The notes: generated from the letters alone by a model not told the origin. Counted from the first letter of the stretch, positions 49,125 through 62,570 are shown. The stretch: 64,000 nucleotides of DNA from Cymbidium sinense (GCA_021442155.1 CM038220.1:83072051-83136050), one strand, 5' to 3'. Made by a program: numbers and translations.

Positions 49125-50155
49125 TATCATCAAATGAATGCTTGATCTTAATGTAGAATTTAACATGGAATCAAATTGGGTTTGATCGCTCATACATGAA
49201 GAAGATGGAAAAGAACATGACTTGCATGCTTACCAATGAGTTTGGTCATGCATGATCTTTCAATAAAGATTGCAATTACTATGGTTTATTCTAACTGAAT
49301 TAAAAATGATTTGAATTGAGCACTTAAATAACCATACACCATTTGAAAATTTAAAGAAATACACCACCAGATTCTCAACACATCGTACAAGCAAACAGAA
49401 GGAGATGCTAAATTAAATTCTCCATGAATTATGGAGCTTCTTTCAATCCAAAAATTAAGGAACTTTATTCTAATTATAATTTTTAAAATCAATGATTTTA
49501 TTAATTAGATGAAATTATTTAAGCTATAAATCTACATGCTTCTAACATAGAAGTTTAAATTTTAATGTAAAAAAAGCCGAGTTGGAATTAAATAAAAATA
49601 TAAAATTAATCTCATAATTTAAACATAAATTTATTTGAATTATTAAACACCCGCATGGGCCCCGACATTATGTTGAATGCTTAAAATTAGTCTCTGAGGA
49701 TGCTACATGGGTTGCTTCCTTGTTTGGTCTTAGGACCGGGTCCGGGTTAACAAAACCTAAAAATCTAATCATTATAAGAATTTCAACTTAATAAAATATC
49801 TGAGAAGCTAATTCTGTCATATGACTATAGATCTGATCATCTATTATTAAATTAATAGAGTTGGCAAGATCCAATAGTAAAATAAAACATACACCCCAAT
49901 GATGGCTGTGTTGAATGAAGATTTCAACCGGAGGAGATACTTCCATCAAAATATGATTTTACTTTCAGATTAAATTAACTTAAATTAAGTATCAATCCAA
50001 ATATGAAATCTAATATATTACTATGCTATTAATGGTTAAATGAAATTTAATCTTTAAAAACTTAAAGCTAAAACTCAATCCACCTTCCGTAATTATTTGC
50101 TAAAAGCGATAAATTAAGAAAACTCTAGCTTATAAAAGAGCCAAAGTCAAATCAA
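49125..50155. repeat. ~1-kb direct repeat, copy X
   Basis: From 'atcatcaaatgaatgcttga' to 'ctagcttataaaagagcc' this is repeated in direct orientation at 52,178-53,191. Similarity is high, with the difference concentrated in small indels. No coding domain was seen. It contains a short GC-richer stretch at 49,640-49,750. Confidence 0.85.
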
Positions 50156-50587
50156 GTATATTTTAGTTTGTTAAAGCATATATTGCTAGGATGATAACTT
50201 GACATTATAGACCTAATATAAGCCGGGAGGCTGGGTCATCTGTATGCACCCTTTGAGAAGCCCACAAAGCAAGTCGAGGACATACATGCGCACTTCGATA
50301 AATTAATATGGACAAATTAGGTCAATCTTTCATCAAATTCATCAAGCTTAAAGCCAAGACAAAGGAATTTTATAACTCAAAATAAATAAACCAATTCCTC
50401 CATCCAACCAAGTCGAGCATGAAGTTAGGGTCAGAGGAAATTCAAATCCATAAAGATACAAAAGAAAAAGCTCTTCGAACCTGTTGAAACTAAAGTAATT
50501 TGAAATTCATGATCGACATAAAAGGTCAACCAATTTTCAACAAATATGACTCACTTCATACATGAATTACATTAATTGGGGGCATTT
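50156..50587 (+). other. Possible retroelement 3' internal end with polypurine tract
   Basis: The interval ends with 'attgggggcat' directly before TTGTTGACC. A G-rich tract followed by TG is the usual layout of polypurine tract and LTR start in gypsy elements. No open frame remains upstream of it. Confidence 0.3.
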
Positions 50588-51495
50588 GTTGACCTGGTTT
50601 TCATCTAGAAAGTTGAGCAATCGCTCCATTTATCTCAACCACACACGAGAAACCATTCACGCTGATCCTCCTCAAAATGAAACCCTCTCTTGTTTGTTCT
50701 CCAAAAGCAATTCTTCCTCCTCTCAAACATGCTCCACCCGATTCCCCCAACCGAAAGATCTCTCCCACTCTCTCTATTTTTGGTTGGTTAACTCCAGACT
50801 GTCTCATGCTCCTTCTCCTCAATCAGTGCCACAAACTCCCTTCATTCTCATCCTGATTCCTTAAGACTGCAAGTCGCAAGCCACTTCCATCTCCCTTAGT
50901 CGGTAAAAACCCCTCTTTCCTTTTCTGAAGCATCGGTTAGACCTCGCTCGCATGACACTCCATTCGACCATCCAAAATCCCTCTTTCCTCATTCGTCTCC
51001 ACCAAAATCGAAAGCCAAAAATGCCCTAACAGGCTCTTGATTCTTCTTCCTCTGCATTCGCTCGGCTCTTTTCCCCCAATCCGCAAATGTTTTCTCTTCC
51101 AGCTCACCCTCACATCACCGATCAATTCACCCTGCTTTGAAGTCATGATCAGATCCTCCATCACTTCTATGGATATTATCTTCCTCTACAATCTTGTCAC
51201 CCTAAATACACCAACTATTTTGGCTATCTCTAATTGGTCCATGTTTCTCTTCTAATGTCAATAATATAGTGAAATGGTTGTTGATTGTGAATATGTAGAA
51301 GAGCTTTAATGTGTGTGAAAATTATCTGCAAATATACTTATGTCTCTTTTTGTAGGTTTCAAGACCCAGCTAATGCCCAATAGGGTGTAGTGGGTTCAAA
51401 GAGATGGATGTGGTGTCGCAAGACACCACTACCTATGCTCAATAGGGTGTATCGAGTAAGTCAAAATTATTAGATGTGGCACCCATAGGCCGAAA
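50588..51495 (+). repeat. Candidate LTR of an unassigned retroelement
   Basis: The start is TTGTTGACCTGG after the G-rich tract. The interior is C/T-rich (50,640-51,250) with an open plus-strand frame of 100 codons that has no motif. Near the end, 'atgc(c)caatagggtgta' is repeated at about 51,374 and 51,438. Similar pyrimidine-rich sequence occurs at 63,240-63,700. The right edge was not resolved. Confidence 0.35.
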
Positions 51496-52177
51496 TGCTG
51501 CCGAAATTTGGACTTAAAAAAGAGGATTTTTCTAAAAAAAATATAATAAATCATATCAAAAATACAATAATCTAAACTGAAATTTAATTATGTTAAATCA
51601 TATAATATGATAAAATAAACAACAACTTGAATTCTAAAATAAATAAATGAAGGAGAAAGGGAGATGAGCTTACAATGAATTTCAAAGAAACTTGACTGCA
51701 CACTTGAGCTTTGGACAAGAGTTTCTCTATCCTCTCTTTTTCAAATGAAGAATGTGGAAAGGAATAGCTCTATTGCCTTAATTTATAGATGTGAAAAAAA
51801 TCAATATGGGACCCTTATTTAAAATTAATAATTAAGTAAAATGACGAGCATTTGTTGGCTAACATGAATTAATTGAACCTCTTAGCTTATATTATACAAT
51901 ACAAATGGTGGAAAGAAGATAATTCAAATATAAACATGACTTTGAATTCATGTCATACTTATAGGGAGATTGTACGAAGGTAGAAGGGTAGTAATTTTCA
52001 AATGAGATGGAGCTAAAAAAATATTTTAAAGTAAGATTTACAAAGAACAAGCCTTCTTATTTAATCCATATATCAGAATGTCTCATTTAAAATGGACTAA
52101 AGAGGGCTTCAATTAAACATAAAATTGATACATATGAGAATATATATTAAGTGAAAGTGAATTTATTCACTTAGTTT
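51496..52177. other. AT-rich spacer
   Basis: No gene was recognised. The pattern 'gagctttggacaagag...tatagatg' at 51,700-51,790 recalls the TATA regions of the LTRs nearby but could not be assigned. Confidence 0.3.
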
Positions 52178-53191
52178 ATCATCAAATGAATGCTTGATCT
52201 TAATGTAGAATTTAACATGAAATCAAATTGGGTTTGATCACTCATACATGAAGAAGATGGAAAAGAACATGACTTGCATGCTTACCAATGAGTTTGGTCA
52301 TGCATGATCTTTTCAGTAAAGATTGCAATTACTATGGTTTATTCTAAGTGAATTAAAAATGATTTGAATTGAGCACTTGAATAATCATACACTATTATAA
52401 AATTTAAAGAAATACGCCACCTGATTCGCAACACATCGTACAAGCAGACAAAAGGCAATGCAAAATTAAATTATTCATGAATTATGGAGCTTCTTTCAAT
52501 CCAAAAATTAAGGAACTTCATTCTAATTATGATTTCTAAAATCAATGATTTCATTAATTAGATAAAATTATCTAAGCTATAAATATATGCGTGTCTTACA
52601 TCAAGATTTAAAGTGTAAATTTTAATGTCTAAAAAGGGTGCGCAAGCTAATTTGGAATTAAATGAAAATACAAAATTAATCTCATAATTTAAACATAAAT
52701 TTATTTGAATTATTAAACACTGCATGTCACACTATGTTGAATGCTTAAAATTAGTGAGAGGATGCGGTTACTTCTAGTTTGATCTTGGACCGTCGTTAAC
52801 AAAACCTAAAAAATCTAATTATTATAAGAATTTCAACTTATTAAAAAATTTGAAAAGCTAATTATCATATGATAGATATCTAATCCTCTATTATTAAATT
52901 AATAGAAGGATCCAATAGCAAAATAAAACATACACCCCAATGATGGCTGTGTTGAATGAAGATTTTAACCGGGGATACTTCCATCAAAATGTGATTTTAC
53001 TTTCATATTAAATTAAATTAAATTGAGTATCAATCTAAATATGAAATCTAATATATTACTAAGCTATTAATGGTTAAATGAAATTTAATCTTTAAAAACA
53101 TAAAGCTAAAACTCAATCCACCTTCGTAATTATTTTCTGAAGGTGATAAATTAAGAAAACTCTAGCTTATAATGGAGCCAAAGTCAAAATC
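52178..53191. repeat. ~1-kb direct repeat, copy Y
   Basis: Direct copy of 49,125-50,155. It lacks several 2-8 bp pieces that copy X has, mostly where X is GC-richer: X has 'gaccgggtccgggttaac' where Y has 'gaccgtcgttaac', and X has 'aaccggaggagatac' where Y has 'aaccggggatac'. Sequence on either side of the two copies is different. Confidence 0.85.
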
Positions 53192-55640
53192 AGATTTATA
53201 TATTCACTCAATCAATCTCATGACAAGGTGGACCGTGTCTCCTAAGATTTCACATATGATGTATGATGAGTTCTCGACGGTGGTTGCCAAATGACACCAT
53301 TATATTATCATGATCAGTTGTACTCCCAATGGCTCTATAACTTGAGATGTGAATCATAGGGTACACCTGGTAGGGCAAAAAGCCCTTTGTCAGCTAAGAT
53401 AGACTTAAGCTTATCTCTTTAGACAAATACCACCCTAGGTCTACAAGGATTACTTGGATGATGCAACCCATGACGATAGATCCTTCGACAGTTGGGTGAA
53501 CTACCTCCTTGACTAAGTTGACTAAGGATCATGCAGATGATGAAACCATGAGATATAAATCTATCACGTCATCGTTCCCCCAACCATCCGCTTTAAGTAA
53601 AAATGATGAATTTCATATATTCTAAATTTCAAAGCTCCACATGCTGCTACTATATGTCATGCATTTAGCGATATAACCACTAGCCTTAATCGAAAGTTCT
53701 CTCTTAGTATTGAGAGGTGTAATTAACTATAGGTTTTTACGCCTATAGGAAACCTGAAACCAGATCTAAAGTCCTTACCAAATGAGTGAAATCCTGCAGG
53801 GTGACAATACATCCACTATTTCACCAGCTAAAATTGCCACTCATGATCCATACTCTCTTGATGTGAGAGGGTACAGGTGAAATTTTGGAACCCACAGATT
53901 TATGGAGACTCATATGTTTCTCTTTCCATTGTCTGCATATAAACATGCTATAGTAAATATTTAAAAGTTCAAAAAAAATTGATTTAAATGTAATAAATTC
54001 AAATTACTAATGTATGAGACTTTGAATGAATTATTGTAGTATATTATTATTACACTATTATTTTTTCTATAGTACCTGCATTTTTTTTCAAAGTATGGGG
54101 TGAAAAATATTACAATCACTAATCCCCATCTTTCACTTGTGTAGAATGGATCTATAGTTTTCTTTCATTGACTAGGGCATGGTGCATCGCTAGCTTAGCA
54201 TGTTGTCATCAACTTTGGAGATGTCAGAGCTACCATTCAATTTGGTGGTAGATTTCCCAATTTATCATATCAACTCAGTACCCCATTGGTGCACTCATCG
54301 AGGATATGCTAGAAGGCCTCAGTTCTCTACTCATCATGTTAACCAATTAAATGACAACCTCTTTTAAGGAGTTCTCCAAAAAAGAACTTCAATTTTTGAA
54401 AGATTGGGACAACAGCCAAGTGATGAAAAGAATCGGTCGAGGAAAATTATTATTTTTTGCCTCATGGTACAACTTAACATGCTGAAACTTTTGTACTTGG
54501 CATATGATTTTGAGGCTTCCTCAAGAACAAATTAACTAGAGGAGAAAAGAAGAAATGTTGGTGAAGGCTCACGGATCCATTTAAATAACCAGGGGGAGCA
54601 ATACTTACCAAAGTGAATATTCTAATGTGACAATCTAAAATGGGTAAAAGGATTAGCTCTTGGTGAAGTCTTTACGGACTCAACAATGTCTCTACCACAC
54701 ATGAGAAGACAACGAAACATTGTCTATTAGAATACACAATATTCTTAAAGTAGCCAAGGAAAGAGGCTTAATGAATCAAAATTTTAGAGGCTTGTGATGA
54801 TTGAAGATAAGATTCCACCAAGAAGGTTGCCATCTCTTATGGTAACTAGTCATCAAGCCAAGTATGCTTCCTGAGAGCATTAGAGTGTGACACTTGGACG
54901 GTCCAATAATCCGTATCATCGAAGATCCAGATGAAAGGGTAATATGGAGGCATGATGATTTGAAGAAAGAAGAGATGTGACATCGATACACATATTCAAA
55001 TTCACCTCAAAATAATTCATCGAAGTCATAAAAGAAGGGATATCACTAATAAAGATATGATGGTTGACACCATGGAGAATCCTCTAGGGATCAGTCATCA
55101 ATTCACCCCATGGGAGAAAGTTGATTGATTGTCCCCAATGGAAGAAATGTATGTTCCTTACAATGAACCAGAGATCCATTGGAAGCGTCGATCAGAAATT
55201 CATGTGCAAAAAGAAGGTGATGAATAGGACACTATGGAAGTAGAAGTTGTTTATATGATGAGATATATAGATGAACTTTACGCCATCAACAACATGAATC
55301 CAGTGAGCTTGAACCAAATGCAATGTCAAATGGAAGCCAAAGATAAGAAAAATACACAACTTTGTGCCAAGATGAATGACATGATGATACAAATGAATAT
55401 CATGAAGAATATATGTTGGAAAAGAATACCACATCAAATGTAGCACATGTTTCATTGCTAATCTACTAATAATACAACATCCATCACTCGATACCTGGGC
55501 TCCACAGAGAGTTGGGTGACAAATTTTGAGCCTACAATTCCAAAAGGTTCATCTCCTAAAAAAAATGAGGATGTTACAAACTCTCTAACTCTTTGAAGTT
55601 TGTTGCTTAGAATAAAAGCACATTACTGTTCATTCTGCAG
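53192..55640. other. Unassigned sequence, moderate GC, possible old retroelement
   Basis: The block 53,210-53,900 and the block 54,160-55,550 are less AT-rich than the surroundings and contain phrases such as 'ctccttgactaagttgact'. A plus-strand frame at 55,234-55,443 is Met-, Asn- and Gln-rich (MNPVSLNQMQCQMEAKDKK), partly like a coiled coil or gag remnant. No diagnostic motif was found, so no function is given. Confidence 0.3.
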
Positions 55641-55644
55641 GATA

Positions 55645-56205
55645 AAGTTATAAAAATAATAATAATTATAATGTTATAATGAATATCGTTATAACTTATA
55701 ACATTAATATTAATGTTACTAAATTAATTTTATAACTTATAACATAAATTATATAAATATAAATTAATTAATAAATTTATAACTTAAAATAACATCTAGT
55801 AACGACTATACATCATTAATAGATGATTTAATATTTTGCTCTCATCTTTCACCTATAAATACATGAGAATATGAGTTGGAATGACATGAGAAAAATTCGA
55901 ATACTCTCTCTTTTTTCTCCTTGTCATTTTGTACATTTCTTTTTTGGAAAACAAAAGACACGTGACTAGTTCGAAGTTTTGTTGATCAGTCATAGTACAC
56001 ACGCGATTAAGGCAAGTGGACAAGTTATATCTCACGAGTTAAAGAGAGAGCCGCAAATTAGTGCACCAAATGGTTGATCTATTCTAAGGATAGTATCATC
56101 GGCACCCCTATCTCTTAGGTTATTTGAATCTCATTACTTTTATTTTTATTTCTTAATTGTGTTAAATTTATTTCTTAATTTTTATAATTTATTTTTATAG
56201 TTCAA
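55645..56205 (+). repeat. Ty1/copia LTR (5' LTR of the plus-strand element)
   Basis: This is the inverse match of 32,529-33,095. The TATA box ACCTATAAATA is at about 55,852-55,862. Shared segments are 'gctctcatctttcac', 'cacgtgactagttcgaa', 'aaggatagtatcat' and the end 'ttaattgtgttaaatttat'. The start lacks a clear TG, and the right edge near 'tttttatagttc' lacks CA, so the limits are approximate. Confidence 0.7.
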
Positions 56206-56289
56206 ATAATTTTAGAGTATATGTTACTATTTTCTTTACTTTAATCATTTTTATAAATTAAAAAAATATCTACACAAATATTATTTCTC

Positions 56290-58757
56290 CATGATGATGT
56301 TAAGTAAGAAAAATATTTAGGAGTACATCTTAAAAGATGGAAAAAAAATTATATATTGATTGACATATTTAAGATTAATTTTGGTATTGTATAATCCCTC
56401 TTCATCCGAACCTAATTTGAAAAAAAAATAATTCTTCTTCCAATGAAGGGTTAGGAAAAGAAAAAAACTTCATAAGAGATTGATTTTCTTTATCTTGGAC
56501 AAATTCTTAGTATTTTTTCTAATCATCTTTATGATATGTTTGTACATCAACATCTTCTTTTGAGCTTTGGAAAGCACTTGAATCAAAATATAAAAATGAA
56601 TATATATGTCCAAAAATATATTCAATCGAATCATTCAATAAATATAAAATGAGTGATTCTCGTATTAGATCAAGTAAATGAAATTCAAGATATTGTTCAT
56701 GATCTAAAAGAATATGGCATATGCATGACTGAATTATTTATTGTTGCATCGATAATAAAAAAATTACCATCATCATGAAGTCAATTTACACAAACACTTA
56801 GGCATAGTAAAATAAGATACTTCTTGACCATCTTATTATTGCACTTAGAATAAAAAAAAAAATAAAAAGAAAAAGATAAAACTCTCACTAAAATTGAATC
56901 TCAAACACATTTCAATCTAATAGAAAAGAGTAATTTTAAAAGATTTTTTTAAACCATTTAATAAGAAGTTTAAGAAACAAATATCACACAAGTCTAGCAA
57001 TAAAAATAAAAAATATAATAAGATTAAATGTTGGGTATGCAGGAGAACCAACGATCTTGTAAAAGCTTATTATTATTGGAAAGATAAGACATCTAAAGAA
57101 AATAACAAGGTCTTTGAACAAATTTAATCTCAATCACAAATTAATATGATTATTTCTAAATCCAATGATTCTCTTCCTTTTAGGTTTGTTGGCCCATCAT
57201 TTGAAAATAGTTTTTTATACTATTCTACCGATTGGTGGATAGATACCGAGGCAACTATACATATGAGTTTTGATAAATCTTGATTTTCTTTCTATCAATA
57301 TACACAAAGAGGAAGTGTAAGCATAGCCAATGAAACATTAACTAGTGTGGTTGGAGAAGAAAATATTGATCTAAAATTGGCTCAAAAATTAAAATAATAT
57401 CCAGTTTCGTAAGTGCCAAACATTAGGAAAAATTTAATTAGTGTTTCTATTTGTTCAAAATGATTATCATCTTATTTTTGAGTCAAATAAGGTTATTAAG
57501 ACCAAAATGGATCATTTTATTGGTTGGATATTTATGCAAAAGTTTTTTTTTCAAATTAAACTTACTATCTAGCAATAAAGGTTCATGCTTAAATCTTTCT
57601 ATTTAATTAATTATTTCTTCTAATATTTATCATGGAAGATTAGGACATGTAAATTATAAAATAATTAGAACAATGATGTATATGGATTTAATATCCAAAA
57701 AATGATATAAATAAAATGTAAAGTGTAAAATTTGCTCTCATGAAAAATAAATTAAAAAACTATTTAAATCTATTTTGATTAAATAAATTGATTTATTAGA
57801 CCTTATTCATAATGATGTTTGTGATTTAAATGATAATTTGACTAGAGAAGGTAAAAGATATTTTATTAATTTTATTGATGATTTTTTAAAATTTTGCTAT
57901 ACTTATTTAATCAAAATAAAAGATGAAAATTTTAATATATTTAAGAAATATAAATTAGAAATAGAAAATTAATTAAATAAGAAAATTAAAATTTTAAGAT
58001 TGGATAGAGGGGAATATATTTCACTTTTATTTAATAATTTTTATAAAAAAATATGATATTATACATCAAGTTACTCTAACATATTCTCCTCAATCAAATG
58101 GAGTAGGAGAACAAAAAATATTAATTGATATGATAAATGCAATGTTAATATCCTCAAATTTATCGAATAATTTATGAGGTGAAGTTTTATTAATAGTTTA
58201 TTTTATTTTAAATCATAATCCTTATAAGAATTCTAATAAAGCACCTTATGAATTTTGGATAAATAGAAAACCTAAGTTGAAGTATTTAAAGTTTGGAGTT
58301 GTTTTAAAATATCTATTCTATAATATTAAAAGAAAAAATTAGGATCTAAAAGTATAGATGGTGTATTCATTAGATATTCTCTTAATAGTCATATTTATAG
58401 ATTTCTTATTATTAACTTTCGACATTTGTGATATTTCTAATAATATAATTATGGAATCTAAAGATGTTATATTTTTTGAAAATATATTTCCTATAAAAAT
58501 AAGATTACAAAATCTATTAATAAAAAATGATCTTTAATAGAAAATTCTATAATAAATAATGATGATATTATTTTGACTAATAAAAATGGAAAAATGTTAG
58601 AAAATAAAAGGATTAGAAAAGAGAAAATTTTATGTGATGATTTTTATTCTCTTTTAACTAAAATATTTATTTTACAAAATGATCCTATCACTTTTGATGA
58701 AGCTATGAATTCTATAGATTTTTCCTTTAAAAAAAAGCTATTAATAATTAAATAGAT
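56290..58757 (+). pseudogene. Ty1/copia gag-protease-integrase, 5' half
   Basis: In order on the plus strand, degraded gag comes first, with a zinc-knuckle relic CWVCRRTNDLVKAYYYW (about 57,030-57,080). The protease active-site region is WWIDTEATIHMS (about 57,233-57,268; usually WWIDSGATxH, so the catalytic DSG reads DTE). The pre-integrase region follows, then the integrase with YSPQSNGVGEQKILIDM (58,082-58,132) and KAPYEFWINRKPKLKYLK (about 58,238-58,291). The ENIFPIK/KRIRKEKIL linker comes next. The end is NDPITFDEAMNSIDFSF, the very start of reverse transcriptase, where homology stops at about 58,735. Stops and frameshifts are numerous. This fragment and the minus-strand one at 33.1-35.64 kb overlap by only about 0.5 kb of the same family. 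Confidence 0.85.
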
Positions 58758-59345
58758 TACATGTTCTCTAGTTTTATTTTGCCATGAATTTCGTCCTTCC
58801 CATTCTGTCTTTGTACGTAACAATATCAGCTTTTGATTTATATACAATTTATTATCTAAATAAATAAATGTATGAAATGATTTACTTTATTTAGATAAGT
58901 TAATATTAGTGGTATTTTAAGGTGATTTAAAAATTAGAATACTATATAAATAAATATAAAATTTTAGACATATAAGTTTAGTACTTTGCATATATCAACG
59001 ATAATTATTTTTTAAAAGAAAATTAAATAAATAATTAAAAAACTGATGTCAAAATGATTTTTTTCTATCAATGATTCCATGAAGACAAAAAATTATTAAA
59101 TGTTTTTGGAGGAACTATGAGAAAATATACTAAAAAAATCATAGAATATCCAACCAAAATGCTTGAATAGACTAATACAAATCGACAAGCATCTTTTGGG
59201 CTTTTGGCTAAATTCTCTCTTATATATGAAGTTTTGAATATTATTGTAATATTTGAAAATTACAACCAATTTGAGCAAATTAGAGTGTGAAAAAGGCAAT
59301 GCAATTGTGTAAATTATCAAGGAATTAAATTATTGTGTCATATTA
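58758..59345. other. AT-rich spacer
   Basis: Nothing recognised. Confidence 0.35.
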
Positions 59346-59349
59346 AACT

Positions 59350-60330
59350 TATGATCATATGTTACTCAATATAAGTTTCTCAAAACAAATTTGGTTTCAT
59401 AGTGAGTAAGTCTACTATGAATGCTATACAATTGTTGAAAGGATTGATAGAAGTATAGAGAGATTAGAGGGTCAACATATGATATTTATTGATTTTGAAA
59501 AGCATATGGTAAAGTTTAGAGAAATGCTTTGAAGAGTTCAAGAAAAGAAAGAAGTTAATATTGCTTATGTTTAATTAAAGATAAGTATACTATTGTTAGT
59601 TGTCTTCAAATACAAGGAGGATTGACCTAGTACTTTTCTATTTCAATTGGACCACATCAAGGATTGGCTTTAAATCTAAATCATTTTTTTTTTCTTTAGT
59701 AATGGATGTTTATACTAGACATTCATTGATGATGTATCTCTTTGCTTTTACTAATGACAATCTTCTTCTTGATAAGATTAGAGGGTGTTTAAGAGAAATT
59801 TGAAATATGAAGGTTAACCTTAGAGCCCAAAGGCCTTCATTTGAGGATCTAAAATTGAATACATGGAATGTAATTTAGTTGTAGATGATCTAATTGTGAG
59901 GTTGTGGCAATGGGTGATCAATTTATTAAAATGAATGTTTTAGATATCTTGTGTCTATTATTCAAAGTGATGGTAAAATAGATGAGGATGCGATTAGTAA
60001 AATTCAAGTTAGATGGTGGTGAGACCTACAACACTTTATGATTTAAAATGTTGGCTAATAAGAAGAATAAATTTATTATCATAGAGATGAGGATGCTTAT
60101 GTATTTTTTAGAGGCAAAATGTAAAATAAATATATATGTGAAAATTTTGGAGCAAATCTAGTGGCATATAAGATTAAAGAGTCATCTTTAAATTTGTTTA
60201 TGCATAAAATGTCACGTTAATGACCTAATTAAGAGATTAGAAGTATTATATTAGATATATTAAGAAAAGATGACCTAAAAGACTTTAGAAATATGGAACA
60301 TGATCTTATTTTATTATAATTAAATGATAA
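59350..60330 (+). pseudogene. Non-LTR retrotransposon reverse transcriptase relic
   Basis: Plus-strand pieces match the common plant non-LTR reverse transcriptase. VSKSTMNAIQLLKGLIE (about 59,400-59,450) fits 'RSTTDAIFLLRQLME', followed by a degraded 'VFIDLEKAYD' (YLLILKSIW region). At 59,690-59,800, FFSLVMDVYTRHSLMMYLFA and FTNDNLLLDKIRGCLREI fit the 'LVMDELTRHI...MLFADDIVLIDE' block. At about 59,940-60,015, YLVSIIQSDGKIDEDAISKI fits 'YLGSIIQSDGDIDEDVxxRI'. The catalytic FADD reads FTND, so it would be inactive. Stops and frameshifts occur throughout. It is a different subgroup from the relic at 25 kb. Confidence 0.8.
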
Positions 60331-62405
60331 TTTGAAACTGATTTTATCAATTAAATTTTATTTGTGTTTATTTTAAAATATTTTAAGATTTTCAAAATAT
60401 AAAATAAACAAACTAACTTTGTAAGAATATTATTTACTCATTTATGAAAATCATTTTGTTTTCAAGAGTCTTTGGTGATGAACTTTATTCTATAACCAAA
60501 AAATCAATAATAGAAATAAGCTTTTGATTGCTAAAGTTTTTTTTTGAGTGTTAAAACAAATGAAACTAGCAATAGAAATAAATTCATTACAAAAGAAAAG
60601 GCAATAGGAAGTGAATTGTCCATGGAATGAGTGGATGGAGATGATATAAAGGAAGAAGAAATATCCATCAATTGAAATAAAACACATTTGTAATTATTTT
60701 TGATTTGTAAGAAAAATTTCTTTGATGTGAAACAAATAAGGTACAATTAAAAAAATCAAATATATAAATCTTCAATGGTTTAAAAGAAATAAATGTGGGT
60801 AATTAATGGAGGATGTGGTTAGATTCATTTGTTCATTGCCTCTAGAATTTGGATGGTGCAAAGCGTTTCATGTACTCACCAAAATGCTACAACCATAAAT
60901 GGTCATGTCATGAATGTTACGTGATTTTGTTTTGTGAATCAACTTTAAAGCATTATATGCATGTGGGTGTAAATAAATGAGTAAGAATCAATGGAGCTAA
61001 TTATGTCATTGATTTCATGTTGGCCCATTTTTTGAGTGGCCCATCTTCTGACAAAGAAAGAAGGTGAAGATATAAATTTGATGAGTTGTAGAGATAAAAT
61101 AATGTAAAAAATGAAACTGGGAAAATTAGAACCATTACTATACACCAATATTTATATTGGTCATTCTAAAATCATATCATCATAATGAATTGGGTTTAGC
61201 AAGTTAAAATGAATGCTTGAACCAATTGTTAAAGCTTTAAATCTCTAAAAAAAATATATTCTATGAAAAGTGTCTTTCTACTAATGGATAAAATGCCTAA
61301 CTATGTTGAAATAAAAACTTATATGAGAAGATATAAAATGGGAAATATTGAGTTTCATCTTTCTTGTTTGGGATGAGTGCTTGAACCTTAATTCTTCATT
61401 TTGTTTCCTACCAATGCATTGCATATTTGAGCGCTATTGAGTTTCTTTTCCCTCCAAAGTTTATAAGGTGCTTTCTTGATGATACATCAAACATTTATTT
61501 GAGTTACCACATAGCATAAAATATTACTCACTTTTGCCCAAAGTTATTTGGGTAGGCTAAACACACTAAGTATAGTCCGACATGGAGTGTCTTATTCTAG
61601 CATTTTATTGTACAATTTACTATGAGCCCTATGTGTTGAATAAGCTATATCAAAGCACATAGTCATCACAAAATATTTCAAATTTATCATTTCCAATGCT
61701 AGAAATTATTGATCCATTTTCTTTGTAAGTTCATTTAATCAATTTTGTAAATTTTAATAGGGCATCAACTTATTAGAAACATAATTTCATATGTTCTTAA
61801 AGTCATTGCTTAGTGCATAGCTAGTTTTCAGATTTTTATACAAAGATACATTCTTCATATAAGTGTTGAAAATACTACCAATCATATTTTTTTACATCTA
61901 TAGGGCTACACATCAAATATATTCAAAAGTTAAATAAGAAATTATTGCTAAAACACAAAAACACACACACACATATACGTATTCTATGCACTTTAGAAAT
62001 TATGTATAATAAGTAATTAAGGCAATAGCTTAAAGTAATATTTAAGATATTGATAGATTAATAGATTGAACTTATTATTTTTTTATAAATTTGACATTAC
62101 CAAGTAATAATTAATAATGAGTGAACTAAGTCAATTTTGAATAAAAAACCTATTTATGTCTACTAATTTTAGGCATATATGTTTAAACTTTTAGGCATGA
62201 AATATATAATAAGTTGGGTTAAATTAAAGCTTAATTAGGGATCATGCTTTTGAGCTCAATACGAAAACTACAAATAATGTTGCCTCAAGTTCAGCTCAAA
62301 TTCAAATATATAAATAAATAAATTGATCATGATAGTTTGATTTGTGTTTAACGTAAACTAAGGTTGTGGAGTTAACTCTAGAGATCAAGCTTTGCCATTA
62401 TGCAA
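60331..62405. other. AT-rich sequence, no gene recognised
   Basis: Short open frames only. The stretch 61,380-61,700 has slightly higher complexity ('gtccgacatggagtgtctta') and could be an old copia remnant on the minus strand, but I found no diagnostic motif. A short AC run lies near 61,957-61,971. Confidence 0.35.
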
Positions 62406-62570
62406 TTGGTTAATTAAATGATTTGATATAGGCTATAGATTTCTCTCCTTCAAATCAATAGAAATGCTTTTGAAGAGCAATGACATTATGGAAGAACTTA
62501 TTGACCTTTATATATGTCACATGAGTCGAATCAAGCTTATAAGATGAATTCGATCAATTTTGGATGCAAT
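62406..62570 (-). pseudogene. Terpene synthase exon 7 scrap (second copy)
   Basis: The segment with 'gagcaatgacattatggaa' (62,476-62,494) matches the end of exon 7 in the larger pseudogene (41,686-41,704). Similarity continues through the stop-codon region: 'ttggttaattaaatgattt' here and 'ttggttgattaaactactg' there. The coding frame is destroyed upstream of about 62,520. No other exons were found nearby. Sequence beyond the stop is not interrupted by the LTR that follows the larger copy. Confidence 0.65.

Noticed and set aside
50562..50864. 100-codon plus-strand open frame
   Set aside because: Ser/Pro-rich product of a C/T-rich leader within a candidate LTR; open on the opposite strand as well.
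55234..55443. Met/Asn/Gln-rich 69-codon frame that looked like a coiled-coil or gag piece
   Set aside because: No diagnostic motif, no continuing frame on either side; mentioned only as unassigned sequence.
61380..61990. Possible minus-strand copia remnant
   Set aside because: No RT, integrase or RNase H motif could be matched with confidence.
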